A DNA stretch of 64,000 nucleotides from the NCBI RefSeq assembly GCF_949987535.1, contig NC_080078.1:26308942-26372941 (forward strand). Reading direction: 5' to 3'. How positions within the stretch are numbered: position 1 is the first letter of the stretch; every line of letters begins with the position of its first letter. This stretch comes from Balaenoptera acutorostrata (lineage: Eukaryota > Chordata > Mammalia > Artiodactyla > Balaenopteridae). The translations under genes were made by a program, and so were the position numbers. Of this stretch, positions 23,843 to 39,000 are shown in pieces. The notes under the pieces are model-generated. The model saw only the letters and a list, made by a program, of their open reading frames with translations, did no database searches and was not told the DNA's origin.

Positions 23843-26800
23843 TAAAGAATATATGGCTTTTTCAGAGCCAGGGGGAGGTAAATGATTTACATTGATATCG
23901 CAAGCTAATTTCCTAAGAATAAATGCTCAGTGTCCTAAGAATAAATGCACAAAGTGGAAAATTAATTCATTAGGCCTGCCTGTAATTTCTGCCGTTAGCT
24001 TTAAATAATCCAATAAAAGAATATTTGATATTGAGTAATTTATTTGCTGTTAGTAAGGTAGTCAACAGGTCGTATTTTTGACAATGAGTCTAAATCAGTG
24101 CGTGTTTAAGATAAAAAAACATTTGAAAACCAAATTGTATTGCGGGAAGCTGTTTTTATATAGCTTCAAACAAAATCTAAATGGCATAAACTGAATAAAT
24201 AGAATAACAGTTTTTTAAAATAACCTATGTATGTTTTAAGCAGGAGTATGTCTCCAAACCTCTTAAACAGAGCATCCCCACTTGCTTTCAACGCTGCAAA
24301 TTCGAGCATTGGTGCCGACTGCCCAGACCCATTTGCAAATGGTGCTGACATCCAGATCAGCAACCTAGACTACAGATTGTCCCGGAAGGAGCTGCAGCAG
24401 CTCATGCAGGAAGCGTTTTCTAGACACGGCAAGGTAACCTTTTCACTCTTTTTCTTGCCTTTGTTTTACCCCTTGCCTGGCATTCAAGTTGAGTGCACTT
24501 AACTCAGCATACATAACTACAGGCAGGGTGTAAGTGTCACTCAACGAGTTTGAACACCTTCCTTTTTCCTCTGGCCTGCTCATGGTGGTGCTGTGTATTC
24601 TGTTTTTAGGACACAGCCCAAGAGAGCAAGAAGCCTGGCAGAGAAGCACTTATGGTCATGGGCAGGGATTTAAGTGGCTCTTTGGGAAATAAAACACTGA
24701 TGGGTTCTAGTTAGCTCTGGCTGCTAAAATATAGAAATAGGGTTCTAAAATGATGTTGGCTGTTTTTGTTAATGTCTTATGGTATCTGATTCAGTTTTTG
24801 GGTGCAATTTGCTAAAAATGCACCTTTTACTGAAACTTAAGATGGCTATGCCCCAGGTTTTGGCAGGGTCTGGAGAAGATGCAAAAGACTCCTTGCATGT
24901 GTTGACCCCTAAGCCTGCCTTGGAGAGCATTGTGTGCCAGAGCACAAGGCAGGCTAGTCTGATGTCACATCCCTGAAGGTCACCCATCCTGGCTCACTTA
25001 GGTTCTGGTCAGCGGAAGTGCACAGTTCAGACTGTTCAGGTTCCCTCACGGCAGCACTGAAGTCCACAAACCAGTTGCTTAGTGATTCACCTTCAGTTTT
25101 AAGAGGACAAGGTTCTGGGTGGATCAGCATTCTGTTTTCCTTTTTACTGCTGCAGGTGAAGAGTGTTGAGCTCAGCCCCCATACAGATTATCAGCTCAGA
25201 GCTGTTGTTCAGATGGAAAACTTACAAGAAGCAATCAGTGCGGTGAATAGCCTCCACAGATACAAGATTGGCAGCAAGAAGATCCTGGTCTCACTTGCCA
25301 CAGGAGCTGCTAATAAATCACTCTCTTTACTGAGGTAAAGAACAAACAAGCCGTTTATTTCAGGAAATAACATTTTGGCCCAGAAACAATTTAGAAATAA
25401 TAAAAATAGATTTTATCCCATTCCCAACCCTCTTGTGATGATCACATATGCAGTAATGCTTTTTCTCCCTTGATAGAGTTGGAAATAAGGTAGAAGTTAG
25501 AAATAAGCTAGCTAGAATAATTTACCCTCGTTCAAGTCATTAATCAAAGATGAAGTACAGCTTAAACTTGGCAGGCACTTAGGAGTAAAATAATATGCCA
25601 CATATCCAGAACAGGTTCTAAAAATAGTAGGCCTCTACAATAAAAGTTTATAAGCCTAGAAAGTCTGAAATATTACCTTCCAATCTTAGTAGAAGGTGGA
25701 TTTGTCTATAATAGGTAGATCTACAAAGCTCTAAGCTCTCAACTTGCAGATACATCTTTAATGTCACATAGACACCCAGCCCCATAGGTCTGCGTTACGA
25801 CTAGACTAATCTTAGGAATCTAGTGATGGTTTTATTCATAATATGCTTTTGACACACAGCACCCTGTAAGTTTAAGGTGTACAGACAGCATAATGATTTG
25901 TGCACCAGGAACTAACATACTGTTTATAGGTCAATTATACTTCAAAAAACAAGCAAACAGACTCATAGAAAAAGAGATCAGATTTGTGGTTACTAGAGGT
26001 GGGGTATGGGGGAAGGAGGAATTGGATGAAGGCAGTCAAGAGGTACAAACTTCCAGTTATAAGATAACTAAGCACTAGGGGAGTAATGTACCACATGATT
26101 AATATAATGAACACTGCTGTGTGTTACGTATGAAAGTTGTTAAGAGAGTAAATCCTAAGAGTTTTCATCACAAGGAAAAGAATTCTTTTTCTTTTATTTT
26201 GTATCTATATGAGATGATGGATGTTCACTTATTGTGATGATCATTTCATAACATACGCAAGTCAAACTTCACCATCATTTTAAGTTATTTTTTAATTTCC
26301 TGGAATAAAGATAATACTCATTAAAGATAATTTAGAAATTTCAGAAACATAAAAGAAGCAGGAGACAAAAAAATCATCCGTAATCCTATGGCTTAAAGCC
26401 AGTCACTCTTAACCAGTGTATTCAGTTGTGTATCTTCAACTATGGGGATTCCTCGCCCATCTGTCTGATAGAACTGCGCTGTGGCAGGAGACAGTCAAGC
26501 TCTTCTGCCCTTAGCTCTGAATTAATAAAGTGTCTCAGTGAGTAGTCAGTGTCTTTCTGATACACAGGTGTGCAGAGCCCTATGCTTGAGTCTGATAAAA
26601 ATCCCAGTATATGTGACTAAATATTCTTTAATTGCCTTGTTCCTGAAGTCCGTTGTTTAAGTTTTTCTGGAAGATCAACTCTGAGATATAAATGGGTATG
26701 TTTATTTTGCATACACATTTTGTTCATCAATTTTATGAACTCTGTTTTTAAAATACAACTTGGAACGGAGAGGAAGTCGTCTGTTCTCTAATGGACTAAA

Positions 26801-29800
26801 CTTTTTTCTTGCAGTGCAGAAACAATGTCCATTCTTCAGGATGCTCCCGCCTGTTGTCTGCCTCTTTTTAAATTTACAGATATCTATGAAAAAAAGTAAG
26901 TGAGGGTTATTTTTTTCATTGATCCAGCCAGTACTGATGGGTGACTTCCATGCATAAAACTGGTAGCAGCTCTTAAGGAACTAGCAGAGGAAATAAGACC
27001 AAGACAGTGATGTTCAGATTGAAATTCCAGTTTTAACACACCTTTGAAGAACGTCTTTCATTTTTAGCAAATTTAGACCTCAGTCCCCAAAGCTGTACTT
27101 TCATCTTTTCCACTTGGCTGATGAGTTTCGTTATTCATTGTATGAACATTTTCGAGCACCTTCTAGACTGTAAGCTCCAGGACAGCAGGCACCGGGTCTG
27201 ACCTAGCACCATGTCTTCAATGCCCAGTGCTCAGTAGATGCTCAGCAAGTACTAGTGGAACGAAAGGCTCTGTGGAGGGTGCAGAGCTGGGAAGACAGCC
27301 CTTGTCTCTGGGGCTGTTACGTCTGGAAAGGAAAAGACACTCGCCATATATTGTATAGAACAAAGGAAACTCATTACAAAGGAGGAGTAGGAAGGAGAAA
27401 AGGCCTTGAGGTTACAGAGGGTGGAAGGAACCAGGAGCTTGGCCATTATCCCGTGGATAGTGGGAGCCACTGAAGTATCGGAGGAAGGAGGGGAGGAGAG
27501 AGGTGTGGTGGTGGGAAGACTTCAGGCAGTGGTGGTGTCTGAGCTGGAGTGAATGGGGGAGGGAGGGAGATACGGGGGAGCGTGTGCACCAGTCCCTGCT
27601 CTGAGCAGAAGCTGTTGGAACAGAGGGAACTAGACACCACAGAAGTTTCAAATGTCGGTGAAATTGGACTTGGTAACTAGTTTTATGTAGCAGGCAAGGT
27701 AAAAAGTAGAGGTCGGTTTGATTCTGAGTTTTTTGCCCCAGGTGACTGGGAGGAAGTTTGTATGTTTAAACTGGAAATAGGGAAGAAATAAAGAAAGCTT
27801 GTTCAGGAGTTACAGTGCGTTTTTTTTTTTTTTAATTCATTTATTTAATTTTGGCTGTGTTGTGTCTTCGTTGCTGTGCGAGGGCTTTCTCTAGTTGCAG
27901 TGAGTGGGGGCTACTCTTCATTGCGGTGCGCGGGCTTCTCATTGAGGTGACTGCTCTTGTTGCAGAGCATGGGCTCTAGGTGCGCGGGCTTCAGTAGTTG
28001 TGGCTCGCGGGCTTAGTTGCTCCACGGCATGTGGGATCTTCCCAGACCAGGGCTCGAACCCGTGTCCCCTGCATTGGCAGGTGGATTCTTAACCACTGTG
28101 CCACCAGGGATGTCCAGGAGTTGCAGTGAGTTTTTGATCTTGGCTTTGGGCATATGAGTTTTAGGGGGCTATTGGAATATCTGGGCAGAGAGTTCAGGTG
28201 GTTCTGCACATTTGGAGTCCCTCAGGAAAGAAGTCAGCCCTGAAGATACGGCAGTTATTTGCCTAAAGATGATCTTGAAAGACTTGGGAGCAGATGAACT
28301 TAGAGGAGAGGGAGGAGAACTAGAGAAAGGGCAGAACTGGGTGGAAGGCAACCAGGGACAGGAAGCCGGTGAGAACCCAGAGGCCAGAGTGTCATCAGGA
28401 GGGTGGGGATGGCCTGAGAAAATGGTGTGAGGTTTGGGGTGGAGGAGGAGGAGGAGGAGGCCACTGGTGACTTGAGAGCCAACTCTGAAGAGTCCTGAGG
28501 AAAAAATCCTGGAGGGAAGGGGATGGCAGACTGGATGGTGAAACAGCAGAGGCAACTCCTGAGAGACCAGCTGTTTCCATTAGAGGGAAGACGCGAGAGC
28601 TCCAGACTGAGTGAAAGCACAGAGAAGACTGGACATAGGTGGAGTGGGGCAGTGTAGGGGGTGGGGGCCGGGATTTGAGACTGGTGTTGGTCACGGGGAG
28701 ATCTGAGCGTGTAGGCAGGGTACTGGGACGAGACCATTGGAGCTGCTAACTCTGCTGCTCCATTTAATTTAATGAGCACTTACTCTGTGCTAAGCTGTCT
28801 CCATACATGCCATATTTAATTCTCACGTCAACCCTGTGAGGTAGGGATTGTCACCCCATTTTACAGATGGGAAAACTGAGGCCTAGATTGGTTATATAGC
28901 TTGACTAAGGTCACATAGGTTGAGCCAGGATATGAACTCAAATCTGTCTGTCTTCAGATCCTGTGCCTTTAAGCTCCAAGTATGAAAGACACAAGTCAGG
29001 GTGGTGACTGGGGAGTCCAGTCTAGTGTAGGTCAGGGGGCTGAAGCATAGGGTTAGCTGAAAAGGGGTATACCTCTTCTGAGGGAGAGGAGCAGAGATGG
29101 TGAGAAGTAATAGAGAGGGATTTGGAAGTGAAGGGGAGGCCAAGGTGAAATGGGTCATGGCAGATAGTTTTCCGTCTCAGAAAATTAGGTGAGGCATTTA
29201 CGGAGACTGTGTGGGGTCGGAGGCTAGGTACCAAATGATATATATAATCACTGTAACGGGCAATGGGCCAGGGATGACTGGAAGGAGTGCCAAGCATCAC
29301 TGGTTTGATGGTGAATAAATTTATAGTAGAATTATCCCAGTTTTACTTTTCAAAGAGACAGGGGATCCATTCTTGTTTATAGAGCTTTATCTAAACAGGT
29401 CAGGAATTTCTGTACAAAGAAAAACGTTCTCTTTAAGTCAGCATCTCTCTCTTTCCTTGCTTTTAGGTTTGGACACAGGTTGAATGTGTCAGATTTGTAT
29501 AAACTAACAGACACAGTCGCAATCCGTGAACAAGGAAATGGCAGACTGGTGTGTCTCTTACCCAGCAGTCAGGCCCGCCAGAGCCCCTTGGGGTCTTCCC
29601 AGTCACATGACGGCTCCTCAACAAACTGCAGCCCAATTATATTTGAAGAGTTAGAATATCACGAGCCTGTCTGCAGGCAGCACTGTCCCAATAAGGATTT
29701 CAGGTAGATTGCCCATTTCCCTTGAGAAGTAATCCTTTTGTAAAAGGTCGTGGAGCATCTCTTAGAATTACCTTGGGAACGTCTTAGACCACTGAGAAAT

Positions 29801-32800
29801 GTCAACTATCTGTTTTGTTCTCTTTTCGGCAGTGAACATGAATTTGATCCAGACTCTTACAAGATTCCTTTTGTGATTCTCTCGCTGAAGACGTTCGCGC
29901 CCCAGGTTCATAGTCTTCTGCAGACACACGAGGGCACCGTGCCTTTATTAAGGTGACCGTGTCAAAGCCATTGTGATGCCTTAGTCCTCCTCTTTATAGA
30001 AAGTCCGCCACCTGCCTGCACCTCTCCCCAAGCACGCACTGTACCAGGCTTCAGCCTAACGTTTTTAGCTACCACTTGTAGTCGAAGTGTATCTGAAATG
30101 GGATCCATTCACTCGATATTTCAACAAGAAATTGTGTTTGTGCTGAATTTTAGAAACATCAGCATGAATAGGGCAGATTCTTCTCCACAGAGAAAAGATT
30201 ATTGGAAGTGCTGTGCACAAGTACTACGAGAGAGTGCACGGTCTCAAATAGTTGTAGATTTCAACGTTTGTAGGAGAAAAGTATTCAGAAGTCCTTTCCG
30301 CCACACCATGGGCCACGTGGTAGGCTTAATAGAGGGGCCAACACAGAACCAAGTTGCCTTAAAGCCACCAAACCGATATGTTAGAGGAGATTGAACTTGC
30401 AACCTTGTTGCCTTATTTTTAACCCCCTCTGCTAGAAAATTGCCCAGGAATTTTTGGTACTGTCAGAATGCATCAAAGAGAGAAATGCCACAGTGATTGC
30501 CTCTCTAGGACCTTAATTTAACTTTCAAACCCAGATCATGGGCATCTTAACAGAAATTATTTATTAATGGATGTGTTAAAATAAAGGCAGGCGTTTGTTT
30601 GGCAAGTGCTTTGCTTTTCCATTATTTTAATTAACCTGTTTTTCCCCCCACTTCAGTTTTCCAGATTGTTATGCCGCAGAGTTTGGTGAGCTAGAAGTAG
30701 TGCAGGAAGACCGCGGCGGGGGTGTTCCCTTGGAACACCTCGTCACCTGCGTGCCAGGTGTGAACATCGCCACTGCACAGAATGGCGTCAAAGTAGTTAA
30801 GTGGATTCACAACAAGCCCCCGCCTCCAAACACAGGTAGGTTTCAGGTATTTGGTCCAGGCTGTTGGCTTTTCTCTTAAATAGCAACACTAGTTGCCTGT
30901 CATAAAGCACCGTGGGTGTCTCCTTTGATCTTTTAAAAACTCTAAAGTGCTGAAGGTTTGGCAGAGCTAGACTTTTGGAAAGTACCAGCATAAATTATTA
31001 AAAAATTTAAAATCCAGATTCCACAGTTACAAGTCTCTCTAGTTATCTAATTTTGTAAAGCTTTTTTGGCTTGCCCTTTAAAAATAGTTTCAGCTATTTG
31101 AAGGAACTATCTCTGACTATTTACTTTGGAAATTTATTTTGATCAACATTTATGACTTTGATCAATGTGAAAATAGATTTAACTCTAAATGTAAGGGACT
31201 GGGATATTTGAACCGAGATTTGGATGAGTTTCTGAGCTCTGGCACCCCCTGAGTTGCAGGTGTCTAGTCCTGCTACCTGTGCACAGCACTGTGAATTGTT
31301 GCCTTCGTATCGACTCTCCCTTCTCTTTGGCCCCTAACACTTCCTCCTTTTCTCCTCATCCTCTTCTCCTCCCACCTCCCCCTGCCCTGTAGGAAGAAAG
31401 GTGAGGATAACCAGGGAGCTCTGTTTGTACCGAAGCTTCTTCCTGCCTTTCCCCTCAGGCCTACACCCTCCCCATCCTGTGTTGTTACGCTGCTCCCTCC
31501 TTTCTCCTGTGTCCTTAGCCCGCTGTCCCCTTGTAAAGGTTTCCATCTGATTATTTACGCTTTTATAAATAAAATAATGAAAACTTCTTAATTAGGTAAA
31601 CATTCAAGATAACTGTAAAAACCTGTTTCTTAGTTTTTATCTCATGCTAGTTTTACATCACTGCTTTCCATAGTTTCCCAGACATTTGCAGCCCCTCTCT
31701 GGGTTAATTAGGCCCTTCTGGGCTACCTGCGTGATGACCATTTATAACTTTGTTTCTGTGGGAAAGTATGTTAGTGACCAAGTTACAAATGGATCTTTGA
31801 CATACAACCAGTTTATAAGCTGGAAACTACCTGTGTATCTGCACTTCCCTTTTAAGTTCACACTATGGTGAACCACGCTTTGCTTTGGCAACTTGACTTC
31901 GACAAGTAGTGGGGAAGCATTTGCCAGCCTGTAAAGAAGTTGGGCTAGCCTGTTGGTTATAGAGGACCTGGGTTTAGCAGCTGAGAAGTAAAGTGGCTGT
32001 TTGGTCTTGTGTGCTTGGTCATTATTGAGTTCAAGCAAGGGAATGCAAGGTTAGTTACTTTTCTTTCATCGGCTGCAGTCATGCTTTATCTCTTGTGCCT
32101 GTTCCTTTTTTCTCCCCGCATATTTAGATCCTTGGCTTCTGCGTTCTAAAAGTCCTGTGGGTAACCCCCAGCTGATCCAGTTCAGTAGAGAAGTGATCGA
32201 TTTACTGAAGAGCCAGCCATCCTGTGTCATACCGATTAGTAATTTCATCCCATCTTACCACCATCATTTTGCAAAGCAATGCCGGGTATCAGACTATGGA
32301 TATTCCAAGCTGATCGAATTGTTAGAAGCAGTGCCTCATGTGTTGCAGGTAAGGAGTGCTAAGAGTTTATTTGTTTAACAGTGGAAATGTTCCTCTGTGG
32401 CTTTGGCTATCTCCACCAAAGAAACAGGGTAGCTGGTAACTTAATCCCTAAGAAGTCAGCTCAGAGCAAACATCCTGTAAAAACTTCCTTTATACACATG
32501 TTTTATACACGATGTGGCTTCTCAGTTTTTCAGAAAGCTGTGAGTTTCCAACTTAAAGGAACTCCTAAGTGCACCGAGGAGTACTTTCCTTCTCATCTCT
32601 ATAGACTGCCCTCCTTCCTCCTAGCACAGTCCTCTCCAGAATTGTTCCCTGTTACACAGGAGCTGCTGTAACGCGGGCTTCCCTTCCCTTACGAAGGAGT
32701 TTGAGGCCAGTTACTGGGCTGGAGCCTGACAGTGCTTCCTAAGGAGTTTTTGCCTGTTAACTTAAGGTGTCGTGATAGCTTCCCGCCTGTAAAAATGGCC

Positions 32801-33017
32801 TGCAAAACTTGAGCTGTCTTTTAGAGACAAAATTAGTTGCCCAGGCTGATAGCATGCTTTTTATTTCTGTATTCATGACTATTCAGGAAAGAGTGTGCGA
32901 GGAAAAAAAGGGTCCCAGGCACGTGAGCAGTTGTTCATTCTGACACCTACATTTTGTTGGTCTTTGTGTTTCCAAATGCAGATATCATACATAAAAGGAT
33001 TTGTTCTCTGAGAGTGG

Positions 33018-33055
<38 letters not shown>

Positions 33056-36000
33056 ACCATCAAAAAGTCAGGATCTGCCAGGGTCTCATGAGTATAAATA
33101 ACCAAAGTGTTTGGTTTGCAGATTCTTGGAATGGGCTCCAAACGCTTGCTGACCCTTACCCACAGGGCCCAGGTGAAGCGCTTTACTCAGGATTTACTAA
33201 AACTTCTCAAATCCCAAGCCAGCAAACAAGTCATTGTGAGAGAATTCGCGCAGGCTTATCATTGGTGAGTTGATGAGAAGGGAAAAAAATGAAAGCAAAT
33301 TTTTATTTTTTTTTTAGTTTCTGCTGTATAACAAAGTGAATCAGCTATACATATACATATATCCCCATATCTCTTCCTTCTTGCGTCTCCCTCCCACCCT
33401 CCCTATCCCACCCCTCTAGGTGGTTACAAAGCACCGAGCTGATCTCCCTGTGCTATGTGGCTGCTTCCCACTAGCTATCTATTTTACATTTGGTAGTGTA
33501 TGTATGTCCATGACACTCTCTCACTTTGTCCCAGCTTACCCTTCCCCCGCCCCGTGTCCTCAAGTCCATTCTCTACAGCTGCGTCTTCATTCCTGTCCTG
33601 CCCCTAGGTTCCTCAGAACCATTTTTTTTTTTAGATTCCATATATGTGTTAGCATATGGTATTTCTTTTAAAAATGAAAGCAAATATTTTAAAACACTTG
33701 TTCTCCCAAATTTAAAATAATCTAACTTCTCCGTTTAGCATTCTTTTGGAAAACTTATAAATTATTTTGGCAAGTGCTACTTCTCATTCTTCATCCATTT
33801 CCATGGTTAAAACCTAGGTGTTTCTCAAAGGACTGGGATGTCACCGAATATGGTGTTTGTGAGTTGATTGATATCGTATCAGAGATTCCAGACACAACCA
33901 TCTGCTTGTCCCAGCAAGATAATGAAATGGTGATTTGTATCCCCAAAAGAGGTATGTGACTTAAATTTGCTGGAAGAAAGTTGTCTGTCTCAGTGGTCAT
34001 TTTAACATGGAATCATACAAGGGATGCACTTTCCCCCTCCTTCTCTGTGATTCCTGAAGATTCCATGGAAAGTGCAGTGTGAAAACGTCTCTGCCAGGCA
34101 GTGGATCCTAGCGTCCTCAGAGTGGGGAAGCCACTTGTCAAGAAGAAAACCAGGCTATTTTTTCATAATTCACTCTAAGGGGGAAGAAGGGCATAACCAG
34201 CACTTTCTGAAAATGCCTCCTTCAGCCTGTCTCTGGCTGTTTATGCTGTAATTATCCACTTGAGTCAGTTACCGTGACTGTTGCTTGTCTCTTCTTTTTA
34301 ACTCTGAGGTAACACACTTGAGAAGGAAAGAAGACTCAAATGGATGTTTCATCTTCCACGTTTTAGTAGTTCCAGTTGAGGTCTGGGGTGGGAACTAGGA
34401 TAGAAAAATTAAATCTACACACAGTCATGTTCTCCCACTCTTATCAGTCAGTGGGTCTTAAACTGTGCTCTTGCGGAACACTGATGTCCCCGAAATCATA
34501 GTATTCCAAAGCGAAAATGACGAATGCCAGTCTTTTCGTAATTCTAATTTAAAATTGAATAGAAACAGAAATCTAAGTTTAAACTTTTCTCTCCTGTGTT
34601 TTTGTTAAACTTTTGGTGCCTGATACTCTTTGCTGCTAGCAGTTTTAACTGAAGATCAGGTGAATAAACAAAGCATGTTAATATTCAGAAGTGTGGTTTA
34701 GTAAAATAATTTCTAGATTACTTTTTCAAGTACAGAGACGTATGTGTGTCATGTTCATATATGTGGAGTGGGTGTGGGGAGGTGGAGGGGCTAGAGAAAT
34801 TATTTCTAGTTTGTAAGCTGAAATTACATAGGTGTGTAGGTGTGCGTATGTGTATCATGACTTCCTGGTGTTCTGCCCTTGATTGAATTTGAAAACCATC
34901 TGGAAAGAGAAGAGTGTGTTTGTTTTAGGTTGTGTGTGTTTGGAAGGCAGAGATGGTGTCTGTTGTAACCAGTGCATAGGACTAACTACACTAATAATGT
35001 TAAGCACGGATGGATAGAAGAAGATTGTGGTTTATGGGGTTTTTTTGTTTTTTGTTTGTTTTTTTAAAGAACGTACCCAGGATGAAATAGAAAGGACAAA
35101 ACAGTTCTCCAAGGATGTTGTGGATTTGCTGCGACACCAACCCCATTTCCGGATGCCCTTTAATAAATTTATCCCCTCTTACCATCACCACTTTGGCCGG
35201 CAGTGCAAACTCGCATACTATGGGTTTACCAAACTACTCGAACTTTTTGAAGCCATACCTGATATTTTACAAGTAAGTGAAGAAATTCTAATTATATCTT
35301 TCAGAACAATATAAGGGGGAATTAAAAAAATTTTTTTTCGGACCTGTTTGCCTGGGAAGTAGGGAGTTATGAAATAGGATGAAAATTTGAAATACTTCAG
35401 TCAGAGAAGCTGTGTTGTTGGCTTCTTAGTATTTTTAGGTAAATGTGGTTTTTCCTTCAATAAAGAAATCATTCTTCAGGTTAGTTTTAGGTTATCTGTT
35501 GAGAAAAGGATTACATAGCTTGTTTCATAAACAATCTTCTCTCATGAGCCCCATATTTTTCAGATCTCTTGTGTTGGAGGTGGGGATGAGTGTACGAGGT
35601 GATGCAAATGCTTGGCTGTTAAGTCATCGCTAAGTTAAACCAGATTTCTGTTGTTGATTTTTATTGCTATTACCACCTTTGACCCCTGCAGTGCTTAAAA
35701 ATTTTTTGTGTGTGTGGTAAAATACCTACCTGCCCATTTTTAAGTGTACAGTTCAGCAGTGTTAAATATGTTCATATTGTTAGGCAGCTAATTTCCAGAA
35801 CTTCTTAATCTTGCAAAACTGAATCTTGACATCCATTAAAGAACACTGAAGTGCTTCTTAGTTCCTAATTGTATACATTTTCATGCCATTTAACCCCGTG
35901 AACAGTCATAACTGGTTCTCCCTTTCCTCCTCCTGTGTGTTTTCCAAGGTATTGGAATGTGGAGAAGAAAAAATCCTCACTTTGACAGAGGTCGAACGGT

Positions 36001-39000
36001 TCAAAGCTCTAGCTGCCCAGTTTGTTAAACTCCTTCGGTCCCAAAAAGATAACTGCCTTATGATGACAGATCTGCTTACAGAATATGCTAAGACTTTTGG
36101 TTACACATTTCGTCTCCAAGACTACGATGTCAGTTCAGTTTCGGCTCTAACACAGAAACTCTGCCATGTTGTAAAGGTAACATTTTTTTTTTTTTTCACG
36201 GAGTAAGACTTGCAGTGGCATAATCCTCATTGGGATGTTTGCATGTGATTAAGCATTTCTGTATTTACACCTTGCACTGCTTACTGTTGTTTCACAACTT
36301 GTTTTGTGTTGTTAATACGTTTTTGGGTAATAGGAGATGACTTGGGTTTGGCAGTTTAGATTTTTGGTCTTGCTTTTGTGTGTCTTTTAGTGGCCTCGCC
36401 AAAATAATGTCTTTGTGAACCGAAGTCGCCAGTTTATCCCAGGGTGTTTATTCTTGGGTGTCTCAGTGTCAGTCCTGCTGACCTGAAGTTGGATCCTTGT
36501 ACACAGATCTTTGTCTCCGAAGTTTTGGGGAGACTGAAATCACAGCCCTCCTTCCGGATTCTGACTCACTCTTACGGAGTAGGTTTAGGAGCAGGCTGGG
36601 GCTCAGAGTTGCCTTGGTTGCTGGAGAGGCCGGATTGGAGAGGGTGACTGCCTCTTCTTCCCCAGCCTGTGCTGAACTGACCCTCGCAGTCCTGGGCAGC
36701 GCAGCTGAACAGTGCGCAGGCTGCGTCCGCCACAGGACCAAGAAAACTCACTACAAGGAGGAAGAAGTGGAAGGAAAATGTACGAAGTGGTGGCAGCGCC
36801 AGTCACAGGTCTGGAAGGAGTCTGTTTCTGTGCTGGGCAGTTAGAGGAGGAGGACCCTTCGTGGGAGGCAGGGATGCAGAGGCCGGAGAGCAGGAAGAAC
36901 ACTAGGAGTGGGGAACGTCCAAGGCCAAGGAGGAGGAGCGGCCGGCAGCACCAGGTGCCACTGAGAGGGCAGGTGAGACAGGACTCAGGGACCACGGGGC
37001 CAAGCTGAGTGCAGGTACGTGGCGCTGCCGGCCGGAGCAGGATCGGCGCCAGTGTGATACGGGACCGCGGCCGCACTGAGTGGGCTGAGAAACGAGGAGG
37101 TGGCGGGGGCGAGACATTGGCAACAGGTAACACGACAGCTGTTCGGTTTGTTTGCTGGTGAAGGAGACGAGCAGGAGACTGCGGGTCTGAGCCAGTGAGT
37201 GCTCGCTGGCCGTTCTTTCCAGTCGGGGAGACTGGGCACGTTTGAGAGCTGCCGAGAAGGATCTCCTTGAGAGAGATCGATATACAAAGGCCAGAAAGGG
37301 TGATGGGGTGAGGGTCCTGAGGGGGCCAGAGGTTGCGGGAATTGGCATTCAGTGGAAGGAGGGACAGCTCTGACGTTAGTATTTTGACAAAAGGGAAGCG
37401 GGTAGGGCGGAGGCGGATGTAGGGGAGTTTGATGTGTGTCACCAGGAAAAGAGGGAATTACCTTCCCAGAGCTGTTTCTCTGTCAAGTACAAGGTGAGAG
37501 CAACTGCTTAGAGAGAGGGAGAGAGAGACGGGATTCCAGACTGAAGAGCTGAGAAGGTCTGAATTGTCAGTGGTGAGCGGGAGAGGGGCCTGATCAGGGA
37601 GGCGTAGGGGTGCTGGGAGCGTGGAGCTCCCCGGGGCTGGGTGCACGTAGCTTTCCTGTGGAGGCAGTGGAGATGTGGCTGTTTGGGTACAGACTCAGGG
37701 AAAGCAGAGCGTTGGGTTCAAGGTGGGATTTTGCCAGATGGGTGCAATGAAAAGACATAGGGACAAAGGAGTGTAGATAGAGTATTGACAGGAATGTTAA
37801 TGAATTAATGGCCTATCAGTGCCGAGATGGATAAAAGAGGAAAATGAAGAAAAGAGAGGGCTCGTGAATCAGGAGGAAGTAGGAGTCCATGCTGGCAAAG
37901 TTGAAGAAACATAAGAATTGAGCATTCGGATTGCTTTCTTGTCTCCAACCCCGGCATCTGCTTCAGGCAGGACGTGTGGGAGGTTTGAATGAGTGATTCT
38001 GGAAGTGGGCCGTGACAAGGTCCCCAGTGTGGCCTGGGGTGGGGTCTGGAGTGGAACTGTGTAGAAGAGAATGTCATTGGAGATGAGAACTTTGAGGAAC
38101 TGAAGGCCCTGGTGTGGGACAGGCCCCCGGGATGTTCATTTGCTCAGGGCGATGGCAGTTGGAGGGCTTCGGTGGATCGGAAGACTAAGCCATGACCGCC
38201 GACTGTGATGAATAAGGGCCGATGACCGGGACGTCCGGGTGTGAGCATTAAAGCGGGAAAAGATGGGAGCGGCTCCAGCTTGCTACCCTGCTTGCACATT
38301 GCGGTCTCCCGGGGGGCTTCTGGGAAATACTGAGGCCTCTGTGATTCTTATAGAATGAGGCCAGGTGTGCTCTGAGCCTCAGAGCACAGATTAGCTCACG
38401 AGGTGATTCTAATGTGTAGCCTGGGTCGAGAATCAAGAGATGTATCTAAGTAGCATCAAGCAGGTTTTTATTTTTTCTTCTTAATAATGGTCTGGGCATC
38501 TAAGAAGATGACTTGGACTCCCCCTGGGCTTGTATCTGTTGATTGATTAAACCCCAGGTCTGCTGAGGAAATCCATAGTCTGAATCTTCACAGATCCATA
38601 ACCACGATGAGTGGAGTCAGGGTCGACCCACCAGCCTCCTGCCCTGGCTCTTGGTGGGCGTCAGCTCCAAAGACAAACTGGTACTGGGCTGGCTCCTCAA
38701 GTGCCACCCACCCTCTGCCTCCGAGGGTCCAAAGCCCCTGAGCTTGACCCGTGGTCCTGGCTGGAAGTCAGATAAAGGGGAAAACAGCCGTGATAGTGAG
38801 CAGTGGTTCGCCTGCCCAGGCCTGAGCAGCGTGTGTCCTGAAGCTCTGCCTGTTTTCACTCCCATGATGGCTCACTTCACGGACGCGGCCCCCCTCCCCC
38901 CCGCACCATGCCCAAGGCCTGCAGGTCTCAGCCACCAAATGTTTGTTTCTTCACATGCTGTTTGGTCCCCAAATGATAACCTGTGTCTCTTTCACAAGGT

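Noticed and set aside
36603..37442. 279-codon open frame on the minus strand in MARF1 intron 21
   Set aside because: It lies in a purine-rich antisense L2 body, has Ser/Pro/Arg low-complexity composition, and shows no domain or splice context.
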